DNA from: Roseiarcus sp963732155
Lineage (GTDB): Bacteria; Pseudomonadota; Alphaproteobacteria; Rhizobiales; Beijerinckiaceae
Direction of reading: 5' to 3'
NCBI GenBank assembly: GCA_963732155.1
Contig: CAVSYB010000015.1
Coordinates: forward strand, 186,001 to 250,000
DNA length: 64,000 nucleotides
Positions within the stretch are counted from its first letter, which is position 1. The number at the start of each line of letters is the position of its first letter. The notes beneath the pieces are model-generated. The model did no database searches and was not told the origin of the DNA. It saw nothing but the letters and a program-made list of their open reading frames with translations. Positions 45,926 to 55,128 of this stretch are shown in pieces. Made by a program: the position numbers and the translations under genes.

Positions 45926-47842
45926 GACAATCCATCAAGGCCGTTTCCGAAGCCTTGACCTCCTGAGGCGCCGCATCGGGCGGCCCAAACGTCATCCCGT
46001 CGACGAATATCTCTTGGAATTCCGGCCGCGTCGCCAGGGCGACGTGCTCGATGCGGCCTGCCAGCTCGAAGGCGCGCAGCCGCTCCCTCTCGGAGAGCAA
46101 CGCCATTTGCGCGCCAAGCGCCGCCGCGTTGCCGACATAGGTGACACGGTCCACCGGTATTTCCGGCAAAAGACGGATTTTCAGCGCGCTGTCGATGCTG
46201 ATATAATTTCCGAACCCGCCGCACAGCATGAGTTTCTCGATCGCCTCGAGGGGGATGCCCATCACGCGCTGAAGCATGACAATTCCAGAATAGATCGCGC
46301 TTTTGGCCAACTGGAGCTGACGGATGTCGGACTGCGTCAGGCTTATCGCCTCGTCCTTGCCCGATTCTTCGCGCCGCGCCAGGACGAACTCGCGGCCATT
46401 GGGGCCATTCAGGAGCCGAGCGCGCAACGCATCCGGCAGACCCTTCTCGGTCTCTCAACTCAGCGCGCCGCTTGCTTTGATGACGCCCGCATCGATCATC
46501 TTGGCGCAAGCGTCGATCAATCCGGAGCCGCACACGCCGATCGGCGGCGCTCCGCCTATCGTCCCGCAGACGACGTCGCCATCAATCGTGATGCGATCGA
46601 TCGCGCCAACGGCGCCGCGCATTCCATCCCTGATTTGCGCGCCCTCGAACGCAGGTCCGGCGGGCGCCGAGCAAGCCATCAGCCGGTGCTTCGATCCCAT
46701 GACGACTTCGCCGTTGGTGCCAATGTCGACCAGGGCGCGGATCTCTTCATTCTCATAGATGCGCGTGGCCAGAACACAGGCCATCGTATCGGCGCCCACA
46801 AAACCGGCGACGATTGGCAACAGACAAATCTGCGCATTGGGCGCGCCCTTCAGCGGGAGGTCGGTCGCCGGATAGACCAGCAGATCGCGGACGACGGGCG
46901 CATAGGGCGCAAGCCCGAGGTAGGACACATCGATGCCGAGCAGGATGTGATGCATGCACGTATTGCCGACGATGACGATCTTGTAGATGTGCTCGGGCGC
47001 CACGGCGCCCTTCGCGCAAGCCTCCCGGACGAAGTCGTTCAATGCGCCGAGGACCTTGGCGCGCAACGTCGCAAGCTTTTTTTCGTTGAACTGCGCAAAG
47101 GCGATCCGCGACATGAGATCGCCGCCGTGCACCGTCTGAGGATTGATGCCGCCGACCTCGGCCAATTGTTGCCCGGTCCGCAGATCGAGAAGGGCGCCGA
47201 CGATGCTGGTCGTTCCGATGTCGAAGGCCATCCCGTAGCAGGATTCTGTCGTGTCGCCCGCTTCGACGTCAATAATTCGCCTGTCGAAGGTAGTGACGGT
47301 CAGCCGTCCGCTGTCCGACCTCAGAGCGGTTGGCAAACGACGGAGAACTTCGAGCGGAACCTGGCGATTCACCTCGTAACCGAGGGCGGCGCAAATCTCC
47401 TCCAGATCCGAGGTCTGATGATGTTCCTCTCGGGGCGCCGTCGCAACCACGCACGTCTTGCGGACGCCGGATTCGAGATCGATGCGATCGTCTGCGCCGG
47501 CGCGGGCGCCCCCAAGATCTGATGGCCGGTTTCTGAATGCGGCGGCATGGCGACGACGGTGCAGTCGCCGATCACTTTGGTCTGGCACGCGAGCCTGAAT
47601 CGCTCCTGCAGGGCCTCGCCGCCAAGCTGAACCATGTCCTGCACGGTCGGCGGCGGCAATTCTCCCTTGAGCACCTTGACCCGGCAACTGCGGCATCGTC
47701 CGCGTGCGCCGCACGTCGCGCCAATGTCGACCTGCGCCTGAAACGCTCCATCGAGTATCGAACTGCCGCGCGGGACGGCGACGGACCGCAGCCCAGCGGA
47801 ACGATCCGCGTCGGCGAAGGTGATCGTGGCTTCGTCGCTCAT
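45912..47842 (-). pseudogene. RACo-like corrinoid reductive activator, copy 1, broken
   Basis: N-terminal 2Fe-2S domain (CGARGRCRSCRV near residue 45), then an ASKHA ATPase-like domain (GMAFDIGTTSIVGALLDL, IVIVGNTCMHHILLGID, RALVDIGTNGEVVMGSK). Two lesions are seen. A one-base slip near 47495 changes frame after APAPAQ, with DDRIDLESGVRKTC continuing in the other frame. A TGA at 46455-46457 follows SGALS, after which ETEKGLPDALRARL continues in the same frame. A Cys-for-stop or Arg-for-stop (CGA to TGA) change would explain the latter. An intact paralogue lies at 55396-57435. Confidence 0.85.
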
Positions 47843-47851
47843 CAGCGCCTT

Positions 47852-48559
47852 TCAGGCCCAGGCTTCGCGCGGCTCGCCGACCAATTGGCGCGCGAGTTTC
47901 ACGGCCTCGATCGCGTCCTTGCCCCAGCCATCGGCCCCGCACTCGGTCGCCCATTCCTGCGACGTCGGCGCGCCTCCGATCAGGATTTTGACCTTGTCCC
48001 GATGGCCGGCTTTGCGGAATTCCTCGATGGTGACCTTCTGGTAGTAGACGGTTGTCGACAACAAAGCCGAAAAGCCGACGAGCTCCGCCTTGTTGGTCAT
48101 CGCGGTCTGAATGAACTTGTCGGGATGCACGTCGGTCCCAAGGTTGATCACATTGAATCCGGCGTTCTCAAGCATGATCGTCACGATCGACTGGCCGATG
48201 TCATGCATGTCGCCGAGCACTGTGCCGATCACGAAGGTTCCGATCGGTTTCTCCGCCTTGGCCGCCAGCAACGGACGGATCAGCCCGAGCCCGGTCTTCA
48301 TCGCCCGCGCCGTGATGAGCATTTCGGGAATAAAGATGATCTGCTCGCTGAATCGGTCACCCTGCAGGGTGAAGCCTGGAAACAGCCCGTCGTCGAGAAT
48401 CACCCGCGGGTCGATCTGGGCGTCGATCGCCTGCTGCACTCTGAGGCCGGCATATTTGTGATCGCCTTCCTCGACCGCCTTCCAAAGGCTCTCCCATTCC
48501 CAATTCGGGGTGGCGCGCTGCTCCCAATCCGCTGGGATCTTCAGCTCCGGCTCAACCAT
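47852..48559 (-). CDS. Corrinoid (B12-binding) methyl carrier protein, copy 1
   Basis: 235 residues of the MtaC/MtbC-like family: a helical N-terminal cap, then the B12 domain with the base-off motif DxHxxG in GDMHDIGQSIV, followed by GFSALLSTT and ILIGGAPTSQEWA. His of DMHDIG replaces the lower ligand of cobalt. It accepts a methyl group from a substrate-specific methyltransferase and is reactivated by RACo. The frame is open upstream; ATG at 48559 gives the family N-terminus. It lies 26 bp downstream of its UroD-type partner. Confidence 0.92.
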   Translation of the reverse strand: MVEPELKIPADWEQRATPNWEWESLWKAVEEGDHKYAGLRVQQAIDAQIDPRVILDDGLFPGFTLQGDRFSEQIIFIPEMLITARAMKTGLGLIRPLLAAKAEKPIGTFVIGTVLGDMHDIGQSIVTIMLENAGFNVINLGTDVHPDKFIQTAMTNKAELVGFSALLSTTVYYQKVTIEEFRKAGHRDKVKILIGGAPTSQEWATECGADGWGKDAIEAVKLARQLVGEPREAWA

Positions 48560-48585
48560 GGTGAATGCTCCTCGATAGCTTGCGC

Positions 48586-49755
48586 TTAGTTGAGCGGGTA
48601 TTTGCCATAGACGCCGAATTCCTTTTGCGCCTGCAACATCGCGAAGATGTTCTGGATCGGCACGTCGGCGAGGATGTAGTGCGATGGCGAAAAGATGTAG
48701 CCGCCGCCGACGGCGAGGTTCTTCATCACGTTGAGGACGCCCTCGCGAACCGCCTCGACTTGCCCGCGCGGCAGAAGGCGCTGGACATCGAAGCCGCCGA
48801 CCAGGGCGAGCTTGTCGCCGTACTTCTTCTTGATGCCGACCTGGTCTTTGTTTCCGCCGGTCGGCTGCATGAGCCCGGACAGATCGACCCCAAGCTCGAT
48901 CTCGTCGGGAATGATCGGCGAATAGTCGCCGCAACTGTGCAGCTTGATGAAGATTTCGGAATTCTCTTTGCGGAACGCGTCGAACATGTATTTGAAGCGA
49001 GGCTTCGCCAGTTCCCGCCATGACTCAGGCGCCAGCATCATGGACTGCTGGGCGCCGACGTCGTCGCCGACGCGGATCATGTCCGCGCCAAGCTTGATCG
49101 CGTTTCGGCCGAGGGCGGTATAGTATTCTGTAAGTCCATCAAGGACTTCCTTGATCATTTCCGGTTGATCATACAGATATAAGAAGAAATTCTGCGTCCC
49201 CACCAGATGGGCATAGGCCGCTTCGATGAGTGTGGACGACATATCGACGATGATAAAATATTCCTTCTTGTATTTTTCCACGAGCTCCTTGATTGGACCG
49301 AGAATGGCCATGTCGTCGGGATCCGGCCATTTGTAGGATTTAAGCGCCTCCGGGGTCGTAATCGGATGGATTTTTGGAAAATTCTCCGGAACCACCTTCG
49401 CGGCTCCCCAAAACTCCTGAGTTTTCGCGAATTCGACCTGTTCCTCCGGGGTGCGCCCCTGGAGACCGCTCTTGCCGTAGCCGACGCCGAAATGGTTGAA
49501 CCACGTCTCGCCGATCTTGATCGGGTGGTGCGAAAAGTCGGCGTTGATGCCGATCTGGTAGATGATCGCGTCGTTGCCCAGTTTCAGCTCGAGCTCCGGA
49601 TTGTGCTTGCGGCCGGTGGACGTGTTGGTCACGCCGTAGACCCGGGCGATCTTCTCCTTCGCCTCATGCTTCATCCGATAGAGCACCGGCACCCGATCGA
49701 CCGGCTCGTGGCGCAGCACTCGGATGAACCGCTCTCTCGGCAGAAAATCGCTCAT
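48586..49755 (-). CDS. UroD-family corrinoid methyltransferase, copy 1
   Basis: 389 residues, TIM barrel of the uroporphyrinogen decarboxylase superfamily to which the Zn-dependent methyltransferases MtaA, MtbA and CmuA belong. Zn ligands His/Cys are in IKLHSCGDYSP. The third ligand position, usually Cys in MtaA, reads IFSPSHYIL here (possible His). It opens with RFIRVLRHEPVDRVPV, a standard UroD-family N-terminus. It is paired with its corrinoid protein. It either demethylates the substrate or passes the methyl to H4-folate. Confidence 0.85.
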   Translation of the reverse strand: MSDFLPRERFIRVLRHEPVDRVPVLYRMKHEAKEKIARVYGVTNTSTGRKHNPELELKLGNDAIIYQIGINADFSHHPIKIGETWFNHFGVGYGKSGLQGRTPEEQVEFAKTQEFWGAAKVVPENFPKIHPITTPEALKSYKWPDPDDMAILGPIKELVEKYKKEYFIIVDMSSTLIEAAYAHLVGTQNFFLYLYDQPEMIKEVLDGLTEYYTALGRNAIKLGADMIRVGDDVGAQQSMMLAPESWRELAKPRFKYMFDAFRKENSEIFIKLHSCGDYSPIIPDEIELGVDLSGLMQPTGGNKDQVGIKKKYGDKLALVGGFDVQRLLPRGQVEAVREGVLNVMKNLAVGGGYIFSPSHYILADVPIQNIFAMLQAQKEFGVYGKYPLN

Positions 49756-49795
49756 TAAGACCTCCCGGCATCCGAAGATATATTCTTCATATATT

Positions 49796-50500
49796 CTAGC
49801 CGAGTTTTTCCGTCGAGTCCAGACGGGAAACGCCGAAGAGGCCGGAGCGCGACATTTTCGGAATCATGGCGCAGCTGTCGAGCAGCCGAACCGGGAGCTC
49901 GGCAGCATCGAAAAGCGAAAAAAGCGGAAGCTGGTCTTCAAGGCGCCAGCGGGCCTCGCGCCCTTCAACGCGGTACGCGTAGCCAGGACCCATTCGAGAC
50001 GACAGGCGTAGGCCGGACGGCCGCGCCCAGCGATGAAGCGCGCCGACGAAACTCTTGGTCGCCAGTTCGATGCTCAGCCAGCCGGCGGTCTCCAGGAACA
50101 ACGCCTCCAGCAGATCATACTTCTCCATAAGCTCGATTGCCGCCGCGTCCAGCGGTTGACCGAGGGTCAGCACGAAGACAATGACCTCTTGGGAGTCCCC
50201 CAGCATCTTCGGGAAAGCGGCGCAGGAAAAACCGCCGCCGTCGCGCAACACGATGCGCTCGCCGTCAATCCGCTCGACAGGCGCCCGGCGATAGTGGATG
50301 GTTGGCGCGATGAGTTTGGCCGCCAGGCTGGCGCAGCTCTCCGCCGCCCGCCGTATGGCCGGCCGGACAGCTTCGAGGTTCCGGTATCCCTGCGCGCGCA
50401 ACATGCGGTTAGGGTCGGGCTCGATCCGCGGCGGCTGGAAAACGCCGCAGTGTGGCAAGTCGTCCGGCAGACGGGGAATGTTGCATTCGGGCTGCGTCAT
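49796..50500 (-). CDS. MetH-activation-domain-like protein
   Basis: 234 residues. IVFVLTLGQPLDAAAIELM, then LEALFLETAGWLSIELATKS, RLSSRMGPGYAYR, LPLFSLFDA and LDSCAMIPKMSRSGLFGV together match the SAM-binding activation domain of cobalamin-dependent methionine synthase, but as a stand-alone protein. Such free copies accompany corrinoid methyltransferases. It could bind SAM for reductive remethylation of the corrinoid, though its role is not known. Located 40 bp upstream of the UroD gene. Confidence 0.75.
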   Translation of the reverse strand: MTQPECNIPRLPDDLPHCGVFQPPRIEPDPNRMLRAQGYRNLEAVRPAIRRAAESCASLAAKLIAPTIHYRRAPVERIDGERIVLRDGGGFSCAAFPKMLGDSQEVIVFVLTLGQPLDAAAIELMEKYDLLEALFLETAGWLSIELATKSFVGALHRWARPSGLRLSSRMGPGYAYRVEGREARWRLEDQLPLFSLFDAAELPVRLLDSCAMIPKMSRSGLFGVSRLDSTEKLG

Positions 50501-50549
50501 CGGGCTTCAGCCCACCCTTCGGCGACAGAGACGCGGCAAACGCGCAGCC

Positions 50550-50834
50550 TCAACACTCGGCGAGCGCGGCCGCTCGGATCTCTTCGTAGCGGGCTTCGAT
50601 CTCCTCGGCCGCGGCCGTCGCCACAATGTCGACGGGGCCCTCGCGCATCTCAGGTTTCCCCTTATGCCAGTGCTCCAGATACGCGTCGCTGCCGCCCAAC
50701 CGCTTTTTCATCGCGATCAGGTCAATGAGCTCCTGGAAACGCTGACTCAGCTGCCGTTTTTGGACCTTCCCGCTATCGGCGACTTCGACGAGCGAGGGGA
50801 TATTCTGCCAATATAAAACCGTCACTTTGGCCAT
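50550..50834 (-). CDS. Small conserved protein of the PF13769 ('virulence factor') type
   Basis: 94 residues: VTVLYWQNIPSLVEVADSGK, then KRQLSQRFQELIDLIAM and a charged C-terminus (EEIEARYEEIRAAAL). This matches the small family named virulence factor in Pfam, whose members often lie beside C1/folate and corrinoid genes. Function unknown. First gene of the first corrinoid operon. Confidence 0.7.
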   Translation of the reverse strand: MAKVTVLYWQNIPSLVEVADSGKVQKRQLSQRFQELIDLIAMKKRLGGSDAYLEHWHKGKPEMREGPVDIVATAAAEEIEARYEEIRAAALAEC

Positions 50835-50963
50835 GTCGCTCCCCTCGTTTTCCCGTCCGTCACGGATCGTCGTTTGCCGCCGCCGCCTTGCGCAATCGAG
50901 AGTTTAATATATTATACGTATATCGTTTGGTTCGCAACAAACAGGCGAGCGTTGGGAACATGC

Positions 50964-51662
50964 ATGCCGCCGCCGACCGCTGATATCGAAGCTGCATGCT
51001 GCCCTGATCGCGCGCCGATGGTTTCGGTGGCCACGGGATTGAATTCAAGTTTGTGCCCGGACATTCCGTTGAATCTCCGCCCGCAGCTCTGGGCTTCCTG
51101 GCAAACCGGCTCAAGCGGCGATATCTCGGCCTATCCGCCCTATTGGGCGCTGACGTGGCCTGGTGGTCAGGCGCTCGCGCGATATATCCTCGATCATCCT
51201 GAGATCGTGGCCGGCCGCAAGGTCGCCGAATGGGGCGCAGGATGCGGCTTGGTGGCCATCGCCGCGGCGCTCTCGGGCGCGCGCCAGGTGTGGGCGATCG
51301 ATCGCGATGAACTGGCGGTCGCCGCGATCGACAATAACGCACTCCTTAACGGCGTCTCCGAACAGGTTCGGGCGATCCGCGCCGAGTTGCCATCAGCGTC
51401 CGCGGAGGGCGAGGTAATCCTCGCGGCGGACCTTTGGTATGACCGGTTCGACGCCGTTCGAATTACATCAGCTCTCAGTTCGAGCGCGGAGCGCGGCGCC
51501 GCTGTGTTGATAGGCGACTCAAATCGGGCCTTCGCGCCGAGACGCGGTTTGGCGATGCTGTCGCGATACCTGGTTCCGACGAATCCGGAAATCGAGCAAA
51601 AGAGGTTCACGAGCGCGTATGTCGCACGCTTTGATCGTGTGGCGACAGGCGCACGAGTCTGA
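50964..51662 (+). CDS. Class I SAM-dependent methyltransferase
   Basis: About 232 residues. SAM-binding motif I is VAEWGAGCGLVAIAAALSGA, and motif II AIDRDELAVAAIDNNA. The best resemblance is to protein-lysine methyltransferases of the ETFB/PrmA type (ALTWPGGQALARYILDHPE). I place the start at MPPPTADIEA; a start at 50874 would cross an AT-rich promoter-like stretch. It opens a plus-strand group with a conserved unknown, a Rieske protein, metF and purU. Confidence 0.75.
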   Translation: MPPPTADIEAACCPDRAPMVSVATGLNSSLCPDIPLNLRPQLWASWQTGSSGDISAYPPYWALTWPGGQALARYILDHPEIVAGRKVAEWGAGCGLVAIAAALSGARQVWAIDRDELAVAAIDNNALLNGVSEQVRAIRAELPSASAEGEVILAADLWYDRFDAVRITSALSSSAERGAAVLIGDSNRAFAPRRGLAMLSRYLVPTNPEIEQKRFTSAYVARFDRVATGARV

Positions 51663-51673
51663 GGGAGGAAGAA

Positions 51674-52246
51674 ATGGCCGTTGGTTTCAAACGATTTCCA
51701 ATTCCGGAATTCGATCATGTCGCGCTGAAGAACATGTCCTGGACGCCGCCCAAATTTCTCCAGCCGGCCGAGGCTCAGCGTCTCGTCTCCGCTCGTCTCA
51801 ATGGCGATGCCGGCTCTCTTGGCGCTTATCCGGTCATGCCAGACGACGCGCTGTTCGATCGTCTGCGCATTCGCGGCGAGCACCGCCATGCGGTGCTGTG
51901 CATTCTGCCCGATCGCTCGAGGGTCATGGGCCGTTCGAATGCGTGGCCCGTGCAGCAGGCGTGGATTGTCTCGTCGCTGCAGCCACAGAGTCTCAACGTC
52001 ATCGCGCAATGGAAGACTCCGCGTCCGATGAATACCCGTCTTGGTCCGGACGACGGGATCGAACTGGCGCAGAACGTCGTCTACGTGCTGACGGGCCATA
52101 GATATGGCGATCATTGGATCGGCAATCGATCGATCGTCCAATCAGACTGGAAAAAAGCAGGAGCCGCCGGCGGGTTTGCAATCCTGTCGGCATCCGCGGA
52201 CGACGTTAACAACTTCCATGATTGCAACCTATACTTCTCCTGGTGA
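51674..52246 (+). CDS. Conserved protein of unknown function
   Basis: 190 residues, soluble and without signal peptide. Segments such as WTPPKFLQPAEAQRLVSARL, HRHAVLCILPDRSRVM, WKTPRPMNTRLGPDDG and a final HDCNLYFSW are distinctive but not recognised. It has GAGGGAGGAAG upstream and sits 11 bp after the methyltransferase and 13 bp before the Rieske gene, so it is cotranscribed with them. Confidence 0.6.
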   Translation: MAVGFKRFPIPEFDHVALKNMSWTPPKFLQPAEAQRLVSARLNGDAGSLGAYPVMPDDALFDRLRIRGEHRHAVLCILPDRSRVMGRSNAWPVQQAWIVSSLQPQSLNVIAQWKTPRPMNTRLGPDDGIELAQNVVYVLTGHRYGDHWIGNRSIVQSDWKKAGAAGGFAILSASADDVNNFHDCNLYFSW

Positions 52247-52259
52247 GCGACCGTAAGTC

Positions 52260-52586
52260 ATGGCGGAGAGCCTGCACTGGACTTTGGTCGCCTCCGCGGA
52301 CGAAGTTCCCGAAGGTGGTCTCAAGAGCTGCGAGGTCAACGGGCGCACGATCGTCCTCAGTCATAGCGGCCGCCGGTATGGCGCGATTGACAACCGCTGT
52401 CCGCATATGGGCGGCCCGCTCGCCGAGGGGGAGATTTTGGACGGGCTCCTCGTCTGCCCGTGGCACGGAAGAGAGTACGACCCTTTCTCCGGGGAGTGTA
52501 GTCTCGGCGCCCCCGTCCAGTCATTTCCAGTCGAATTGCGCGAGGACGGAATCTATATCGGGACGCCCGATGCGCCACCCGCGTAA
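52260..52586 (+). CDS. Rieske-type [2Fe-2S] ferredoxin
   Basis: 108 residues with Cys/His pairs in CPHMGGPLAEGE and CPWHGREYDPFSGEC, the pattern of soluble Rieske ferredoxins of oxygenases and of related electron carriers. It could pass electrons to the RACo activators or to an oxygenase not encoded here. No catalytic oxygenase subunit is adjacent. Confidence 0.85.
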   Translation: MAESLHWTLVASADEVPEGGLKSCEVNGRTIVLSHSGRRYGAIDNRCPHMGGPLAEGEILDGLLVCPWHGREYDPFSGECSLGAPVQSFPVELREDGIYIGTPDAPPA

Positions 52587-52806
52587 CAGAGTCCATACTT
52601 TTTCGCCGTGGGGGCATGCTGAAAGACATGACTGGAGGCTTGTCGACTTCTTGAGAGACAAAGCGGCCGCTTGACGCCTCAAATCTGCGCTCGTCATGCC
52701 TTTGTATCGTATGGCCATGCTCTACAACATGGATGCGGACCGCCAAGCCCGCAGTTTCCATGGTAATTTACGAGGCCTGAGAATACAGGGCTCGGAGATC
52801 TTGGCG

Positions 52807-53754
52807 ATGGATATTGCGGCTCACTCGATCGACTTTTCCGACGAGCGAAAAGAAATCGCAGAGTTCTTATCCGGTTTCTCAATAGAGGTTACGCCAAAGG
52901 CCGCGACCAAGATCGAAGACTTTCGCTCGGTGCTCAGGCCGGGCGCCAGCGTTTACATAACGTTCCTGACGGGATCGGACTTTAACGATACGATCGTCCT
53001 TGCCGAGAGACTGCGGCGGGAAGGATTCAATCCGGTTCCGCATTTCGCCGCGCGAAGCTTGCCCAACCACGCCTTTGTCGAGGACGCGCTGAGAAAGTTG
53101 AAGGATCGCGCCGACATCGAACAGGTGCTCCTGATTGGCGGAGCAGGGCCACGGATTGGGGAATATTCCGACACGATGCAGTTGTTGGCGACGGGTCTCT
53201 TCGACCGGTTCGGAATCGAGCGGATCGGAATCGCGGGCCACCCGGAAGGATCGCCGGACATTGACGACGCAGCGATTCGGAAAGCGCTGGCATGGAAGAA
53301 CGACTTCGCAAAGCGAAGCAGCGCGCAGTTCCATATCGTCACCCAATTCTGCTTCGAGGCGGAGCCGATCATCGCTTGGGATCGAAGAATTCGGAGCGAA
53401 GGAAATCGCCTGCCGATCCACATCGGCGTTCCAGGGCTCGCCACGATCAAGACCCTGGCTGCGCACGCCAAGGCTTGCGGCGTCGGCCCCTCCGCGCGCT
53501 TCATATTCAAGCAGGCTCTGAACGTCGCCAAATTGCTCACGGTTTCGACGCCAGGCAAACTGATCGCCGATCTCGCCCGGTATCGCGCCACAGACCCGGA
53601 ATGCGGCATCACCAATGTCCATTTGTTTCCGCTCGGGGGCATTCAGAAGACCGCCGATTGGGCCAATACGGTCATCGGCGAAGGAGTTGAACTCGAGAGG
53701 TCCCGAGGTTTTCGCGCAGACGTTGAAAGGCGCGAGCGTGCGGCGGCGCAATAG
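52807..53754 (+). CDS. metF: Methylenetetrahydrofolate reductase
   Basis: About 315 residues, FAD-dependent. EVTPKAATKIEDF, VYITFLTGSDF, NPVPHFAARSLPNHAFVED, VLLIGGAGPR, IGIAGHPEGSPDID and the FCFEAEPIIAWDRR segment (in place of QYFFD) are MetF features. In a corrinoid methyl pathway it runs in the oxidative direction, methyl-H4F to methylene-H4F, as for metF2 in chloromethane-using methylobacteria. ATG at 52807 has GGAG upstream. The preceding 220 bp hold no gene. Confidence 0.88.
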   Translation: MDIAAHSIDFSDERKEIAEFLSGFSIEVTPKAATKIEDFRSVLRPGASVYITFLTGSDFNDTIVLAERLRREGFNPVPHFAARSLPNHAFVEDALRKLKDRADIEQVLLIGGAGPRIGEYSDTMQLLATGLFDRFGIERIGIAGHPEGSPDIDDAAIRKALAWKNDFAKRSSAQFHIVTQFCFEAEPIIAWDRRIRSEGNRLPIHIGVPGLATIKTLAAHAKACGVGPSARFIFKQALNVAKLLTVSTPGKLIADLARYRATDPECGITNVHLFPLGGIQKTADWANTVIGEGVELERSRGFRADVERRERAAAQ

Positions 53755-53897
53755 CCTGGAATTGAACCCGTCCCGACCCGTTTCGATGATCGGCTCGACA
53801 AACTCGGCTGTTAAGGCCGTTGCCGCGTCTGGTCCGAGTCGAATCGACGCGGGCGCCGCGGGACGTTGTCAGCCGCGAGCGTAAGACCGGGCGGAAC

Positions 53898-54761
53898 ATG
53901 CCGAGCTTGAACAACATCCTGACTCTCTCGTGCCCCAATCGCCCGGGGATCGTCGCGACCGTGTCGACGACGCTTTTCGAGAGCGGCGCCAACATCCTCG
54001 ACGCTCAGCAATTCGACGATACCGAGACCGGAAATTTCTTCATGCGCGTCGTGTTCGACGCCGCCGAGGCGCCGATCGACCTTGCCAAGCTGCGCGCACG
54101 GTTCGAGGAAATTGCGACGACGCTGGCGATGAAATGGTCTTTGCGCTCCAGCGACGACTTAAAGCGCGTGTTTGTTCTGGTCTCGCGCTTTGATCATTGC
54201 CTCGTCGACCTTCTCTATCGGTGGCGCAGCGGCGAATTGCCGATGGAAATCGTGGGGATCGGCGCCAATTACCCCCGCGAAGCCTACGCGCATCTTGATT
54301 TCGGCGACATTCCGTTCCACTTCCTGCCGGTCACCAAGCAAACCAAGCTCGAGCAGGAGACCCAGATTTGGGAACTGGTCCGTAAATCCCGGTGCGACCT
54401 CGTTGTCCTGGCCCGCTACATGCAAATTTTGTCCGACGGCCTCGCCGTCAAATTGCAGGGACGCTGCATCAATATTCACCACTCGTTCTTGCCAGGCTTC
54501 AAGGGCGCAAAGCCCTATCACCAAGCCCATGAGCGTGGCGTCAAGCTGATTGGAGCCACAGCTCACTACGTGACCGGCGCGCTCGACGAAGGGCCGATTA
54601 TCGAACAGGACGTCGAGACGATCACCCATCGCGACACGCCCGACGATCTGATTCGCAAAGGACGCGACATCGAACGCCGGGTGCTCGCCCGCGCTCTCGC
54701 CAACCACCTGCAGGATCGCGTGCTGCTGAACCGCAACAAGACGATCGTTTTCTCAGGCTGA
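53898..54761 (+). CDS. purU: Formyltetrahydrofolate deformylase
   Basis: 287 residues. N-terminal ACT domain (LTLSCPNRPGIVATVSTTLF), then the formyltransferase-like domain with the catalytic Asn/His/Asp in INIHHSFLPGFKGAKPYH and ATAHYVTGALDEGPIIEQD. It hydrolyses 10-formyl-H4F to formate and H4F, regenerating folate after methyl oxidation. metF plus purU beside corrinoid methyltransferases is the arrangement known from cmu (chloromethane) loci. Start at 53898 (MPSLNNILTL). Confidence 0.93.
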   Translation: MPSLNNILTLSCPNRPGIVATVSTTLFESGANILDAQQFDDTETGNFFMRVVFDAAEAPIDLAKLRARFEEIATTLAMKWSLRSSDDLKRVFVLVSRFDHCLVDLLYRWRSGELPMEIVGIGANYPREAYAHLDFGDIPFHFLPVTKQTKLEQETQIWELVRKSRCDLVVLARYMQILSDGLAVKLQGRCINIHHSFLPGFKGAKPYHQAHERGVKLIGATAHYVTGALDEGPIIEQDVETITHRDTPDDLIRKGRDIERRVLARALANHLQDRVLLNRNKTIVFSG

Positions 54762-54782
54762 ACGCGCGATCCGGAACGCGCA

Positions 54783-54804
54783 GGCGACTTCACGAGGCGT
54801 CGCC
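54783..54804. terminator. Hairpin between convergent genes
   Basis: A 6-bp perfect inverted repeat GGCGAC / GTCGCC with a 10-nt loop in the gap after purU and before the end of the minus-strand unit. There is no T-tract. Confidence 0.3.
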
Positions 54805-54816
54805 AAATCGCCCCAG

Positions 54817-55128
54817 TTACGGGATCAGAGAGTTTCGCCAGAGATAGTCGTCGGGCATGAATCGAGCTTCCTCAAGCTCGGTCACGGTCCTTTCGACCAG
54901 TTTCCTGATGAAATCCTGACAAAGAAACGCAAAGCGGCGCGCCGTCGCGGAGTTCTCAAAGTAATAGTCGCCGTCGATGCATCCCTGCGCCCGGTGACTG
55001 GCGGCCAACTGGGCCGAGACGTCGAGCTTGGTGGCCGGGATTTCAATTCCGGAAGCATCCTCGACCAGGCGGACCTCGCAAACGAGATTGTGCCGCACGA
55101 GAACGAGGAAGGCGCGGTTCTCGCTCAT
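54817..55128 (-). CDS. Unrecognised small protein
   Basis: 103 residues from MSENRAFLVLVRHN, with RRFAFLCQDFIRKLVERTV and FMPDDYLWRNSLIP near the end. I do not recognise it. Its ATG overlaps the stop of the CDGSH gene (ATGA), so the two are cotranslated and probably act together as the last genes of the second corrinoid operon. Confidence 0.55.
   Translation of the reverse strand: MSENRAFLVLVRHNLVCEVRLVEDASGIEIPATKLDVSAQLAASHRAQGCIDGDYYFENSATARRFAFLCQDFIRKLVERTVTELEEARFMPDDYLWRNSLIP

Noticed and set aside
46455..46457. TGA in the first RACo gene read as selenocysteine
   Set aside because: No selenocysteine insertion features or sel genes are visible in the window, and Cys is not conserved there. 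A nonsense change or read error is simpler.
45714..47522. A 602-codon plus-strand frame opposite the RACo and CobW genes
   Set aside because: It is an antisense shadow; the minus strand carries the clear Fe-S and ASKHA motifs.
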